This document shows, one piece after another, positions 44,853-57,751 of a stretch of DNA of 64,000 nucleotides; position 1 is the first letter of the stretch; each line of letters begins with the position of its first letter. This DNA is from Paguma larvata (Eukaryota > Chordata > Mammalia > Carnivora > Viverridae). The stretch covers positions 113,015,699-113,079,698 of the forward strand of contig CM057828.1 of assembly GCA_030068075.1 (NCBI GenBank). Direction: 5' to 3'. The position numbers and the translations under genes were made by a program. The notes beneath the pieces are model-generated. The model was not told where the DNA came from. It searched no databases and worked only from the letters and a program-made list of their open reading frames with translations.

Positions 44853-47048
44853 TAATATATCTCTTATGGTAAAATAATAAATTGGTAATGCGATTTATTC
44901 AAAAGCAAAGTTAGAGAAAAATTGAAAATTTTTGCAGTAAGATTTACAATAACAACATGTTAAAATACAACTGTCTTAAGAGAAGCAACACTAAGTTGAT
45001 ACAGTTTTGTTCCATTAATAATATGTGGGCTAGGGTCTGTGAGAAATCTTTCCTTGCCTCATTCCTGAAGAGAAAAAGAACAAATGACTCCTTTCTGTTT
45101 ACAATCAATACCTCCTTACAAAAGTCACAGTACTTGGCTAACATCTTAGAGATTATCCTTCTTTAGCGTTTATATTTGAGTTCAAATGCATTGTTACAGC
45201 AGGAATCAAAAATGTCAACTGTACATTGATAATATGATACAATCACTTGAAATCTTTGATAAAAAGCACTTAATGTGTACTTATTGCTGAAAAATAGCAT
45301 TATTTGGAAATTCAACTATGAATGTCCTGACTCCTTGATACCATGCTGTAGAATAGAGCAGGGAATGTGAAAAAGAAGCAATGGGTGTAATATATGATCA
45401 ATTAGAGAAAACCAAAGCTCACCCACATCACATACTTCCCCTTGGTAAATACGTTCCCACGTGTTCCCACGTTACAGCAAAGAAAGATAATAATCTTATA
45501 ATCCTGATAGCTCTTCTCTTTTATGCAGCAAATGAGTACACATCACCTATAGTGTAATAAGGAAACTGGTTTTGAACCATACATAGTGTGCTTTTACTGA
45601 TTTTTGTGTTACAGAGAGTTAGGAATTTAATCTGTTCTAACAGTTAACAAATGTAAGGATTTTATCCTTCAAGATGCAGGGAACAAAACAGAATTCACAT
45701 TCTTATTATATATTATCTCTATACAGTTGAAGTGTTTGAATCTGTCAATATACTCCAGTAAGTTGAAAGATGTCCATGTGGTAGCCAGTAATTGTTGGGC
45801 TTGCTATTGTAAGTGTGCTTTAATTTTAATAACGGAAGACAAAAAGAAAGAAAGTTTATGTCAGCCTATACGAGGAAAGTTTTTTTTCTAAGCTGGACTA
45901 CGATATTTGGTCCCAAATATATATTTAATATTTGTTGAACATCAGCATAAAAAGAGAATTATACATAGAAATACTTATGATGTATCGTTGAGACATCATT
46001 GATGACCTTGTTGGACACTTATTCCACATGTCCAGAAACATTCTTAGGGTATTAAAATGACATTGATGAACAATCCAAGACTCCTTTTTCTTTACTGTTA
46101 GCCCAACAACACAAAGCTCACAATTTAAAGCTTCAGGTACAAAGCCAAAGGCCTAGCAAATCAAATAAGCCACTGTCATAGTGATCATGAACAGCAGAAA
46201 TGTCAGTCTTAATCCAAAACCAAAAGCAAAGACAAAAAGAGGGGAGAAGGGAGAAATCTAAACACAACCAAAGTGGTTGATAGGAAAAACACGCAGCGCA
46301 TCAAGATGAACCCAGAGCCAATTAAATCTTGGGCCAAGAGTCAACTGACGGTCAAGATAAAGCAGCCAAAGAATTACCTTTCTCCTTATTGTAGAAACAG
46401 ACGTTTGAATTAGGGCTCTCCTGACCAAGAAAACACAATCACACACCTTCTTTTAGGAATTTAAGCCAGTGGGTACACACCGTCTTTAAATACAGGTCCT
46501 ATTATCAACAGAAATCACAGCAGAAATATACCTGCTGTTTTCATAATCCCCAAACTAGATTTCCTCATTGATAAATGCTTTGAAATTTTATACTCCATTT
46601 TCTGGGATGGTGATTTTGCATTCTTAATCACCTCTCCAGAAACTCTTCCTCTTAATGAGGCATCGTAATGAAAGTGTGTTAACATATGCTTATTCTTCCT
46701 TGGCTTTACCCTTAGCCACTGATCTTACAATTTCTTAACCATTTCCTTAGAGCTTTCTTTTAGTATATTGTCCAGAACAAGATACCTGGTATTCTTTCCT
46801 TTGTAACTTTCAGCAAATTTAATAGCACTATGTGTGAACTTGGTTGACAAAAAGGGAATAGGGTATTGTAAAAAAAATTTTAGTTTCTAGATTGTTAATC
46901 AAGTCATTTATTTTTATTTTTCAAATTATTACTATTATTTAAAACAAAGGTACTTTTTTTTTTCCCCAAAGTAACTGGCAAATTAACTTAAGTCCTCTCA
47001 AATATTTAATGGGAATACAGTGAAGAGATAAAATCAAGATTACAAAGC
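44853..47048. other. Intergenic, repeat-poor, nothing recognised
   Basis: About 2.2 kb of AT-rich sequence without clear repeats. A doubled CCCACGTGTTCCCACGTT at 45456-45473 is a small tandem repeat with an E-box (CACGTG). No gene seen. Confidence 0.55.
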
Positions 47049-47191
47049 AAGAGAGGGGCAAAGGGAGAGGGAGAGAATTTCCCACTCAGCATGGAGCCCA
47101 ACACGGGGCTCAATCCCACAACCGTTAAGATCATGACCTGAGCCTAAATCAAGAGTCAAATCCTTAATGGACTGAGCCACCCAGGCACCCC
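47049..47191 (-). mobile_element. CanSINE without A-tail
   Basis: Reverse SINE body and head GAGCCACCCAGGCACCCC. The tail side is missing, so the copy is truncated. Confidence 0.9.
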
Positions 47192-48261
47192 TAGAAACAT
47201 TCCTCCACCTTCCCTCTAACCCTTTGTCCCTAGAAATGACAGGGGGAAAAAAATCAAAATCTGTAACAGGGCAGGAAAGCAAGAGAGAACAAAAACTTCT
47301 GAGGAGACAGGACTGGCTGAGGGATAAACCACAGCAAAAAGACACGTAGGAAAGAACTGCTGTGAAACTAGATGCTCTGTAGGTTTCTAAACTTAGAGAA
47401 GATGGATGCAAGATGGGTGCTAGACGCATGGACGCCCTTCCTCCTACCACAGAGACCTTCTTCCCCATTGTCAAGGAGCAAGCAGCTGAGGCATCTGCTC
47501 CAGATTGGAGAAGTGAGCATGGATAGGTAAGCTAGAGGATGGGGGGTGGGGTAGGTGCAAGGAAGTGCCCCTTGAGAACAGTGTTATTCAAGCAGAACAA
47601 AGCTTTCCTCTCTAAGGTTACTAATGCCTAGAATTCCTCATCCAGTAACATATCCTGTTCCTTCTCCCCATCATTAGAGACAGACCTTGACAAATACAGT
47701 ACCCAAACCAAAAACTGCCAAATGTATGAGGAAACTCAGTATCATAAAAGAGATGCACCAAACTTCATTAATGGAACAAATGCTGAAGGGGAAAAATGCT
47801 TAATAGAGCAAACAAATTGAGGCTTTAATAAAAATGAAATTAATACCTTATAAGAACATCATAGCTATGTACGAAAAGAGAACAGGTATTTTAAAAATGC
47901 AATTTTAGATCTTAAAAATTAAAAAAAATATATTATTAAAATAAAACTCAATATGTCAGCTGAATGATAGAATGGACACAACTAAAGAGCATGTTAGTGA
48001 GCTGGAAGATCAAACTGACTACCCAGCCCTAAATGCAGTGCAACAGAATGAATGGGTAGAATATATGAAAAAGAAGTTAAGCTTGAAAGAAAGTCCCAGA
48101 AAGTCTTGTGTCCATCAAATGGGAATTCCAAGGAGAGAAGGAGAAAGAGGACTGCAAATAAATAATAAAAGTAATGACAGGACAACATCAAAAGAAGTCA
48201 GTCTCCAGACTTAAAAGGACTCTTAAGAATTAAGCAGGAAGAAAAATGACCATAGATACTA

Positions 48262-48740
48262 AAAGGGTTCAAAACAAGTCTCCCCAAAATGTGTCACTTC
48301 GGTACGTGGACAATTTTAAGCCGAAAACAATCAAGACCCAGAAAACTCAGGAAAAACTTTTAGTGCTCCCTTCACTACTTAAAAGAATTTAGGTAGGGAC
48401 CTGGCCCAGAAAGACAGCTATTACCAGAGATATTTATTTTATCTGAATGACATATCTGTATGGCAGGGCAAACACCTAATTAGGAAACATCCGCTCTCCT
48501 TATTGTGCTGGGAATCACCTCTTCCCCTCTGAAGCCCCAGACCCCTACCCCATTCCTTAAGCTCAGGATGGCCTTTAAACAGCAACTGCCCAGCTTGCCC
48601 TGAGTATCATATTTTCATGGTGCTCCTCATACATATGAAATTCAATTTGTTTTTTCCTGCTGATCTGTCATATGGTAATTTAATTATTAGACTAGCCTAA
48701 ATAATTTTGAAGGGTAGAAGGAAATTTTTTTTCCGCCCCA
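48262..48740 (+). repeat. LTR-like repeat, family unknown
   Basis: About 480 bases that interrupt the ancient L1 ORF1. The right end (CTGCTGATCTGTCATATGG, AATTTAATTATTAGACTAGC, GGGTAGAAGGAAATTTTTTT) resembles the 3' end of ERV-type LTRs, so a solo LTR is possible. I could not find a clear TSD. Confidence 0.4.
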
Positions 48741-49080
48741 ATAATATGTTCTTATGAAATACTAAAGGAAAAGAATATCTCTTTAAAAGCCTTCAAAGAA
48801 GAAAAATAATTACCTGCAAAGGAGCAGAATCTGATTTGTATTAGATTTTATTATAGCAATACTGGATGCAAGAAGTCAATAAAGCAAATTTCCAAAGTAG
48901 CAAGTGAAAATAATTTTGAATCTGATTTAAATTTGAATCTAAACAACTAAAATACCCACCAGTAACAGGATGATTAGAAGAGACACAGTATATTCATATT
49001 GCATGCTATTATTTGGCAGTTAAATATAATGCCATCTCTAAGACATTCTGTTAGTGAAAAAGCAAGTTACAGAAATATAT

Positions 49081-49462
49081 ATGTCAATCATGGCTCAACT
49101 GGAGAAACAGAATCAGTAAGAAATATATAATAAGAGATTTATTGCAAGGACTCGGCTTATGCAATTATCAGGGCTGGCTACGCAAGCCGTAAAATCATAG
49201 GGCAGGCTATCAGACTGTGCAACTGTCAGGCACAAACTGAAACTGCTGCCTCCAGACAGAATTTCTTCTTCAGGGGAGACGCAGGTCTTCTGTTCTCAAG
49301 ACCTTTCAAATAACTGAATCGGGTCTACCCAGACATTCTAGGATAATCTTCCTTCCTTAAAATCAACTGGTTATGGACTTTAATCACATCTACAAAACAC
49401 CCTCAAAGCAACACCTAGGTAAGTGTTTGATGGTATATTGGGGAACTATATAGCCTAGCCAA
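49081..49462. repeat. Common mammalian interspersed repeat, family not assigned
   Basis: 'GGAGAAACAGAATCAGTAAG', 'AAGAGATTTATTGCAAGGAC' and 'GGCTTATGCAATTATCAGGG' form a pattern seen widely in mammalian genomes. It interrupts the ancient L1 here. Confidence 0.5.
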
Positions 49463-49802
49463 ATTAATACCAAAAAAATGACCATCACAATCACATGTAT
49501 ATGAATGTGTATATACACATATACACTGTGTGTGTGTGTAGACAGCCAGAGAGTTCAGGAAGGATGCACACCAAACTGGTAACAATGAAACAGAGTGAAA
49601 ATTGGCAAGTTGAAAAGGGTAATGGTACAGGGAAAAGATGAGATTCACTTTTTACTCTTTATAGTTCTGGTGGGGGATACTGACAATGAGGTTAGACATG
49701 CGTGTATAGGGGCAGGAGGTATATGAGAAATTGCTGTACTTTTTGTTTAATTTTTCTGTAGCCCCGAATTTACTCTAAAAATAAATCCTGTTCTTTCTTT
49801 TT

Positions 49803-49906
49803 AAGATTTTATTTTTAAGCAATCTCTACACCCAACATTGGGCTCGAACTTACAACCCTGAGATCAAGAGTCGCATGCTTCACTGACTGAGCCAGCCAGA
49901 TGCCCC
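49803..49906 (-). mobile_element. Short CanSINE
   Basis: Reverse short-type SINE: TTAAGATTTTATTTTTAAGC tail side, 'GATCAAGAGTCGCATGCTTC', head GAGCCAGCCAGATGCCCC. Flanking CTTTCTTTTT repeats may be the TSD. Confidence 0.88.
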
Positions 49907-50389
49907 TCCACTCTTTCTTTTTTAATGAAAGATTACCTACAAAAACAAAACAAAACAATATTCAGCTTAGTAGCAGAGCTCTCATCAACAAAAATAAATG
50001 CCAAAAGGTTGCAGAAAAATATCTTTTATGTACCTAAAGAACTCATAACCTAGAATTCTATACATAATAAAGTATCATTCAAGAATAAAGATAATTCAAT
50101 ATATATTCAAATATGAAAAAATAAGAGTTTACTCCTCACTGACATTTGTGAAGAAACTACTGAAGAATATGCATCAGCCATAAAACTGATTCAAAGACGG
50201 AAGGAAGAAAATTCAATGGTGAGCAAATTCATTTGAAAAACACAGCTAAACAAAATGAAGTACTGAGGGTGAAAAAAATAACCACAATAATTTTCATGGA
50301 TGTATTTAGAAAGATCAGAATTAAAATCCTAGATAACAATACAAGGAAAGCTGATGGCGAGGTGTTTCAACATGAAATAAAAAATTATT

Positions 50390-50613
50390 TGGGACATCTA
50401 GTTGGCTCAGTTCCATTAAGCATCTAACTCTTGGTTTTGGCTTGGGTCATGATCTTGCAATCTGTGAAATCAAGCCCCATGTCGGTCTCTGTGCTGACAG
50501 AGAGGAGCCTGCTTGGGATTCTCTCTCTCCCTCCCTCTCTGCCCCTCCCCCACTCATGCTCAGTCGTGTGTGCTCTCTCTCTCCTCTCAAAATAAACAAA
50601 CTTTAAAAAAATT
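50390..50613 (+). mobile_element. CanSINE
   Basis: Forward SINE, head diverged (GGGACATCTAGTTGGCTCAG), body and CT-rich part clear, tail AAATAAACAAACTTTAAAAAA. TSD about AAAAATTATTT / AAAAATTATAA. Confidence 0.92.
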
Positions 50614-53137
50614 ATAAATATTTTTGTTGCTTTTGGAAGAGAAAAGAGTTAATAATTAACCTCGGAAACTTGCTGGAGAAATGTAAAGCTAAGTTACATG
50701 TTAAAGATTTAAGAGTACCTTTTAAAGGAAACCATGAGAGTTAAGAAAAACAAAAGGAGCAAAGAGTAAAATTTAACAAAAGGAGCAAAGAGAAAAAGCA
50801 AGTGGGGATAAAAGCCTGGCAAACAGATGACATGAAATAGGATAAGTTCTAAGGAAATTAATAAATTTTTGAAAATTTATCTTTAGAACCCTACCTATCA
50901 AAGCCTATAGAGTCATTAATTGAGTACTTAAGTGAAAACTCATACTTTTAAATGTATTTATTATAAAACAAAAAGCAGTCAACTTAAGAAGTCAGAAAAA
51001 GAATTTATAAAGTTGGAAGAAGGAAATAAAGGCAAAGGAGAAATTAAATAAACAATGATCAAAGAATTTTAAAATAGAGTTAAACTGCAAAATCAAACCC
51101 TGCTTCTCTTTAAAGCACGGTAAATAGAAAAAGCTTTAAAAGTCTTCCCAAGGAAAAAAAGAATAGACACAAATTAATATTAGGAATGGAAATGGGCCAT
51201 AAGTATAGATATAGAACAGATTTTTAAAATTTTAACAAAACACATGAAAATATTATGACATTTTAAAAATTAATAACATAAACACATTTTTAGAAAAATT
51301 ATCAAGTTGGCTGAAGAAGAAATTTAAAACCTGATTCACCCTATATTATCAAAGAAATTGAATTGGTTGTTAAACATTTCATTCTCTTAAAGGCACTAGG
51401 ACCCAGATAAGCCACAGGAGAGATTTAGCAATCTTTCATGAAACAGGTTATTTCTGGTTGGCTGTGAAGAGGGAGTAGGAGAACCCTAAGTTCGCCTCCC
51501 CCCATGGATACAACTAGACAATACTCACAGCAGTGCAACTAACCCAGATAATGACCCAAAGACTGGCAGAACAAACTCCACAACTAAAGGTAGAGAAGAG
51601 GCCACATTGAAGAAGGTAGGAAGGGTGAAGACATGGTCTAGGAGCAAAACAGACAAGGCCATCCTCAATGGAGAGGGAGTTGGTGGTGCAGAAAAGAGTG
51701 AAAAAGACTTTCACACTGGGGAGCCAACCGATGGGGAGGGCAGATGCCCATAACATTTGCCTTTGAAAGAGAGAGTGGATGGATTTCATGAGTTCTTACA
51801 ACAAGGTGGGTCTTAAAGCCTGGAATTTTAAAAATTAGCAGGCTCCAGGCTTGGGCTTGGGGAGAGACAGCACAATAAACACCCATGCAGATACAGCATA
51901 GACCAGCAGTTTGAAAAACGCCGAGTGCAGACAGGAAGAAGAGTGATTTGCTCATATCCGAGTGTGGCCCAGAGAGACCAAGATCATGGAAAGAACCCTC
52001 CAAGAACAAAGGAGTAGGCAGGTGCCATTTCCCTCCCTTGCCTCCAGCATAAACAATGGCCATCTGTGGGAAACAGAGCTATGTGTATACTCACTACATA
52101 ACTTGTTTAAACCAAGCCCTCAACCTCTCAGCTCCACAGATCTTCCCTTCCCACTTGTGCAGGGCCCCTCCCCTAGATGACTGGCCCAAATCCTGTCCAC
52201 CCCATCTCTGGACCCACACGTTTTGCGGGGCCTCAATTCCTGCAGTAGCAGAGGCAGGTCTCATTTTGCAAGGAGACAACTGCACACCTTATTCAAATGC
52301 ATCCCACCACTGCTAGGGACCAAACATGGCCCGCAATAGACAAAGACGGACTTTGCAGACAACTGGACTGAAGGAAAAAGAGGCCAAGACTCAATACCAG
52401 AGCACACACGCAACACACATAGGAGACACTTCCTGAACCCCCAGGTCCTAGGGAAGAGAGGACACTGAACTTCAGGGCATTACAGTATCTCTTCTTCATA
52501 AGGCTATTGTTAAGAGTAAGAGAAATAGCTGATTTTCCTAACACAGAAGAATAGACACAATAAGGAGAAAAAAATGAGGAGACAGAAATATCTTCCAAAT
52601 GAAAGGACAGGACAAAACCACAGTAAGATACATAAGCAAAATGGATATAAATAATATGTCTGATAGAGAATTTAATGATCATAAAGATACTCACCGGACT
52701 TGAGAAAAGAGCATAGGACATCACTGAGACCCCTTAAACAGAGAGATAAACAACCAATCAGATATCAAGAACACAATAAATGAAAATAAAAATACACTTG
52801 ATAGAATAAATAGCAGGCTAGATGAAGCAGAGGAATTATTTAATGACCTAGAAGGCAGAGTAATGGAAAGTAATGAGCAAAGGAGAGGAAAGAAAATTAT
52901 GCAAATTGAGAACAGTCTTAGGGAACTCAGTGATTCCATTAAGCATAATAACATTTGCATTACATGGATCTCAGAAGAATTTAATTGAAGAAGTAATAGC
53001 TGAAAACTTCCCTAATCTGGAGAAGGAAATAGATATCCAGATTCAGGAGGCATAGCGATCCCCGCCCTCCCCACCGCCCCCCAAATTCAACTCAAGGAGG
53101 TCCACACCAAGACACATAGTAATTAAAATGGCAAAAA

Positions 53138-53384
53138 GCTGGGTCACGTGGGTGGCTCAGTCAGTTAAGTATCTAACTTCAGCTCAGGTCATGATCTCGT
53201 GGTTTGTGAGTTCAAGCCTCATGCTGGCCTCTGTGTTGCAAGCTCAGAACCCGAAGTCTGCTTCAGATTCTACATCTCCCTCTCTCTCTGCCCCTCCCCC
53301 ACTCATGCTCAGTCTCTCTGTCTCTCTCTCTCAAAAATAAATAAAACATTAAAAAATTTCTAATAAAAAATTTAAAAAAGAATA
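53138..53384 (+). mobile_element. CanSINE inside L1 ORF1
   Basis: Forward SINE, head diverged (GGGTCACGTGGGTGGCTCAG), with AAATAAATAAAACATTAAAA tail. It follows directly on L1 ORF1 sequence ending GGCAAAAAGC. Confidence 0.94.
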
Positions 53385-53707
53385 AAATCTTGCCATATGC
53401 AACAACGTGGATATGTGGATGAAGCTAGAGTATATTATGCTAAGCAAACAAATCAGTCAGAGAAAGACAAATATCATATAATTTCACTCATATGTGGAAT
53501 TTAAGAAGCAAAAAAGATGAACGTAGAGGAAGGGGTGGGGAAGGAGGCAAACCATAAGAGACTCTCAACCATAGAGAACAAACTGAAGCTTGAAAGAGGG
53601 AGGTGGGTGGCAGATAGGCTAAACGGGAGATGGGTATTGAGGGCACTTGTGATGAATACTGGGTGTTGTATATATGTAATGAATCACTAAATTCTACTCC
53701 TGGAAAA
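53385..53707 (+). mobile_element. Carnivore L1 3' end inside L1 ORF1
   Basis: Starts at 'AAATCTTGCCATATGCAACA', runs through 'CATATAATTTCACTCATATG' and 'ACCATAAGAGACTCTCAACC', and ends in poly-A at 53703-53713. The host L1 resumes at AATGGGTTTAAACTTAAATG. Confidence 0.9.
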
Positions 53708-54058
53708 AAAAAAGAATGGGTTTAAACTTAAATGACCATCAACTATATACAGAAGATATATGCAGGAATCTAAAACCCAGTAATAGATATGCAAAGAATA
53801 AAGAGAAAGGAATCCAAATATATCACTAAAGAAAGCCAACGAACCATGAAAGAGAGCTAGAGAAGAAAAGATCAGAGAAAATCTATAGAAACAATCACAA
53901 AATACATAACAAAACGGCAATCAATACATATCTATCAATAATAACTTTGAATGTAAATGGACTAAATGCTCCAATCAATGACATAGGATGACAGAGACCC
54001 ATCTATATGCCACCTATAAGGGACTCATTTCAGACCAAAAGACATCTGCAGGTCCAAA

Positions 54059-54625
54059 GTGAGGGGATGGAGAAACATTTGTCATGGAAATGGAGGTCAA
54101 AAGAAAGCCAGGATAGTGAAATTTATATCAGACAAAATTGACTTTAAAACAAAGACAGTAACAAGGGACTGCATAATAAAAGGGACACTCCAACAAGAGG
54201 ATATAACAACTGTAAGCACTTATGCACTCAAATACATAAATCAGTTAATAAAAAACATAAAGGAAATAACCAATAGCAATACGGTAATTGTAAGGAACTT
54301 TAACACAGCACTTACATCAATGGACAGATAATCCAAACAGAAAATCAACAAGGAAACGGTGGCTTTGAATGACACACTGGGCCAGATGGATTTAACAGAC
54401 ATATTCAGAACATTCCATCCTAAAACAACAGAATACACATACTTTTCAAGTGCACATGGAACTTTCTCCAGAATAGAACACATATTAGGACACAAAACAA
54501 GTCTCAACAAATTCAAAAATATCAAAGTCATGCCAGGTATCTTTTCTGACCACAACGCTATGAAACTAGAAATCAACCACAAGAAAAAAATCCAGAAAGA
54601 GCACAAATACATGGAGGCTAAATAA
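54059..54625 (+). pseudogene. L1 ORF2 endonuclease remnant
   Basis: Two open pieces (54059-54331 and 54359-54625) in the same region encode the C-terminal half of the L1 endonuclease. The second has the conserved Ser-Asp-His-Asn-Ala motif (at 54547-54561), where the Asp-His pair is part of the endonuclease active site. A stop between the pieces and missing upstream catalytic residues make it non-functional. Confidence 0.85.
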
Positions 54626-54907
54626 CATGCTACTAAATAATAAATAGGTCTACCAAGAAATCCAAGAAGAAATAAAAAATTACACGGAAACAAATGAAAA
54701 TCAAACACGATGGTCCAAAATCTTTGGGATACAGCAAAAGTGGTTCTAAGAGGGAAGTTCATAGCAATATAGGCCTATATCAAGTATCAAGAAAAATCTC
54801 AAATAAACAACCTCAACTTGCACCTAAAGGGGATAGAAAAAGAAGAACAAACAAAACCCAAACCTAGGTAAAGGAAGGGAATAATAAAGATTAGAGCAGA
54901 AATAAAT

Positions 54908-55034
54908 ATTAAGGGAGTGCCTGGCTGGCTCAGTCAGAAAAGTGTGGGACTCTTGATCTCAGGGTTGTGAGTTCAAGCCCCACAATGGGTATAGAGATTA
55001 CTAAAAAAAAAAATAAAATCTTAAAAAAACTTTA
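54908..55034 (+). mobile_element. Short CanSINE inside L1 ORF2
   Basis: Forward short-type SINE 'GGGAGTGCCTGGCTGGCTCA' with AAAAATAAAATCTTAAAAAA tail. TSD AGAAATAAAT at 54898-54907 and 55035-55044. It splits the ORF2 text between the endonuclease and reverse transcriptase. Confidence 0.92.
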
Positions 55035-55351
55035 AGAAATAAATGATATAGAAACTAAAAAAAAAAAAAAACAAAACAAAACAGTAGAACAGATCAATGA
55101 AACTAGGAGCTGGTTTTTTTTTTTTTAAAGATTAACAAAATTGATAAATCTCTAGCCAGACTCATCGAATAAAATAAAATAAAATAGAGAGTTAGGACCC
55201 AAATAAACAAAATCACTATAATATAAATGTAGATAATTGTAACAGAATATTATGAAAACCTATATGCCAACCATTGGACAACCTAGAAGAAATGGATAAA
55301 TTGCTAGGAACATACAAATTGCTAAAACTGAAATAAGAAGAAATAGATAAT

Positions 55352-56160
55352 TTGAACAGACCAATTACCAGCAATGAAATTAAATCAGTAATCAAAAAAA
55401 TCCCCCAAAAAACAAAAGTCCAGGACCAGACAGCTTCAGAGGTGAATTCTATCAATTTAAAGAAGATTAATACCTATTCTTCTCAAACTATTCAAAAAAA
55501 TAGAAAAGGAAGGAAAACTTCCAAATTCATTTTTATGAGGCCAGTATCACCCTAATAACAAAATCAGATAAAGACACTACATAAAAAGAGAACTACGGGC
55601 AAGTATCTCTCATGAATATGGATGCAAAAATCCTTAAAATATTAGCAAACCAAATCCAACAATACATTTAAAAAAATCACACACCAGGATCAAGGAGATT
55701 TTATTCCCAGGAGAAAAGGGACAATCAATGTGATATATCACATCAGTAAGAGAAAGGATAAAAACCATATGATCATCTCAATAGATGCAGCAGATCCATT
55801 AAAAAAAGTACAGCATCCATTCATGATAAGAACCCTCTGTGAAGTAGGTCTACAGGGAACATACCTCAACATAATAAGGCCCTGATCTAAAAAATCCACA
55901 GTCAACATCATACTCAATGGTCAAACACTGAGAATTTTCCCCTAAGTCAGGAACATGACAAGGATGTACACTCTCACCACTTCTATTCAACATAGTACTG
56001 GAAGTCCTAGCCACAGCAATTAGCCAACATAAAGACATAAAAGGCATCCAAATTGGTAAGGAAGAAGTAGAACTCTCACTGTTTACAGATGACACGATAC
56101 CAAATATAGAAAACCCTAAAGACTCCACCAAAAAACTACTTACTAGAACTGATAAATGAA
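55352..56160 (+). pseudogene. L1 ORF2 reverse-transcriptase remnant
   Basis: Contains the block encoding Pro-Ile-Thr-Ser-Asn-Glu-Ile-Lys (55358 onward) and, further on, the active-site region at about 56086, where TTTACAGATGAC gives Phe-Thr-Asp-Asp. The usual L1 motif is Phe-Ala-Asp-Asp, so the Ala has become Thr. Frameshifts and stops lie between the blocks. Confidence 0.82.
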
Positions 56161-56400
56161 TTCAGTAAATTTGCAGGATTCAAAATCACTGTACGGATCC
56201 ATTGCATCCTTATACACTAATAATGAAGCAGGAGAAAGTAAAATTAAGAAACAATCCCATTTATATTTGCACCAAAAATAATAAAATATCTAAGAATAAA
56301 CTTAATCAAAGAGGTAAAAGTCCTGTATTCTGAAAACTATAAAATACTGATGAAAGAAATTGAAGATGACACAAAGAAATAGACATTCCAGGCTCGTAGG

Positions 56401-56718
56401 TTGGAAGAAAAAAATATTGTTAAAATGCCTATACTACCGAAAACAGTCTACAGATTTAATGCAATCCCTATCAGAATACCAAAAGAATTTTTCACAGAAC
56501 TAGAACAAAGAATTCTAAAATTTGTAAGGACCCACAAAAGACCTCAAATACTCAAAGCAGTCTTGAAAAAGAAAAAGAAGACTAGAGGCATCACAATTCC
56601 AGATTTCAAGTTATATTCCAAAGTGGTAGTAATTAAAACGGTATGGTTCTGGCATAAAAATAGACACGTAGATAAATGGAGTAGAATAGAAAACTTAGAA
56701 ATAAATCCACAATTATAA
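56401..56718 (+). pseudogene. L1 ORF2 C-terminal part remnant
   Basis: A 105-codon open piece matching the part of L1 ORF2 just after the reverse transcriptase. It reads Lys-Met-Pro-Ile-Leu-Pro-Lys, then a Lys-rich run and Gly-Ile-Thr-Ile-Pro-Asp-Phe, then Thr-Val-Trp-Phe-Trp. A poly-lysine stretch (six Lys codons) is longer than usual. Stops close both ends. Confidence 0.85.
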
Positions 56719-57680
56719 GGTCAATTAATTTTTGACAAAGGAAGAATGCATATACAATGGGGAAAAGACAGTATCTTCAATAAATGGTGCTGGGGAAACT
56801 GGACACCTACATACCAAAAAAATGAAACTGGACTATTTCATATACAAAAATGAACTCGAAATGGATTAAAGACCTAAATATGATCCCCTAAATCATAAAA
56901 ATCCTTGAAGAGGTCAAAGGGAGTACTTTTTCTGACATTGGCTTTAGCAACATTTTTCTAGGTATGTCTCCTGAGGCAAGGGAACTAAAAGTAAAAATAA
57001 ACTATTGGGACTACATCAACATAAAAATAGTTCCTGCACAATAAAGGAAATAATTAACAAAAGTAAAAGGTAACCTACAGAATGAGAGAAGATACTTGCA
57101 AATGACATATCTGATAAAGAGTTAGTATCCAAAATGTATGAAGAACTGATACAACTCAATACCCCAAAAATGAATAATCCAATTTAGAAACAGACAGAAG
57201 ACATGAACAGACATTTCTCTAAGGAAGGCATCCAGATGGCCAACAGATGCATGAAAAGATGCTCAATATCACTCATCATCAGGGAAGTGCAAATCAAAAG
57301 TTGAGTCCCGCATCGGGCTCTGTGTTGACGGCTCATCACCACACACCTGTCTGAATGGCTAAAATTCAAAACACAAGAAACAACAAGTGTTGGTGATGAT
57401 GTGGAGAAAAAGGAACCCTCTTGAGAGAGATAAAATAAAGCTGGTGGGAATGCAAACTGTTGCAGCCACTGTGCAAAACAGTATGGAGGTTCCTCGACAA
57501 ATTAAAAACAGAACTAACATATGACCCAGGAATTGTACTACTGGGTATTTACCCCAAAAATACAAAACACTAAATCAAAGGGATTTAGGTATCCCTATAT
57601 TTATGTAGCATTATTTACAATAGTTAAACTATGGAAGCGGCCCTAGTGTCCATCAATAGAGGAATGGATAAAGAAGATGC

Positions 57681-57696
57681 ATATATATATATATAC

Positions 57697-57749
<53 letters not shown>
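57681..57749. repeat. (AT)n microsatellite
   Basis: Nearly 70 bases of AT repeats with CAT and GTA interruptions, grown at the L1 'AAGATG..TATATATA' site near the end of ORF2. It forms a long self-complementary tract. Confidence 0.96.

Positions 57750-57751
<2 letters not shown>

Noticed and set aside
47040..47474. A 144-codon minus-strand open frame
   Set aside because: Part of it is a reverse SINE (its Gly-Ala-Trp-Val-Ala-Gln-Ser run is typical SINE-head translation) and the rest has no domain.
54241..54762. A 173-codon minus-strand open frame, the longest such frame in the right half
   Set aside because: It is the antisense strand of L1 ORF2 endonuclease sequence; such hydrophobic antisense frames are a by-product of the A-rich L1 sense strand.
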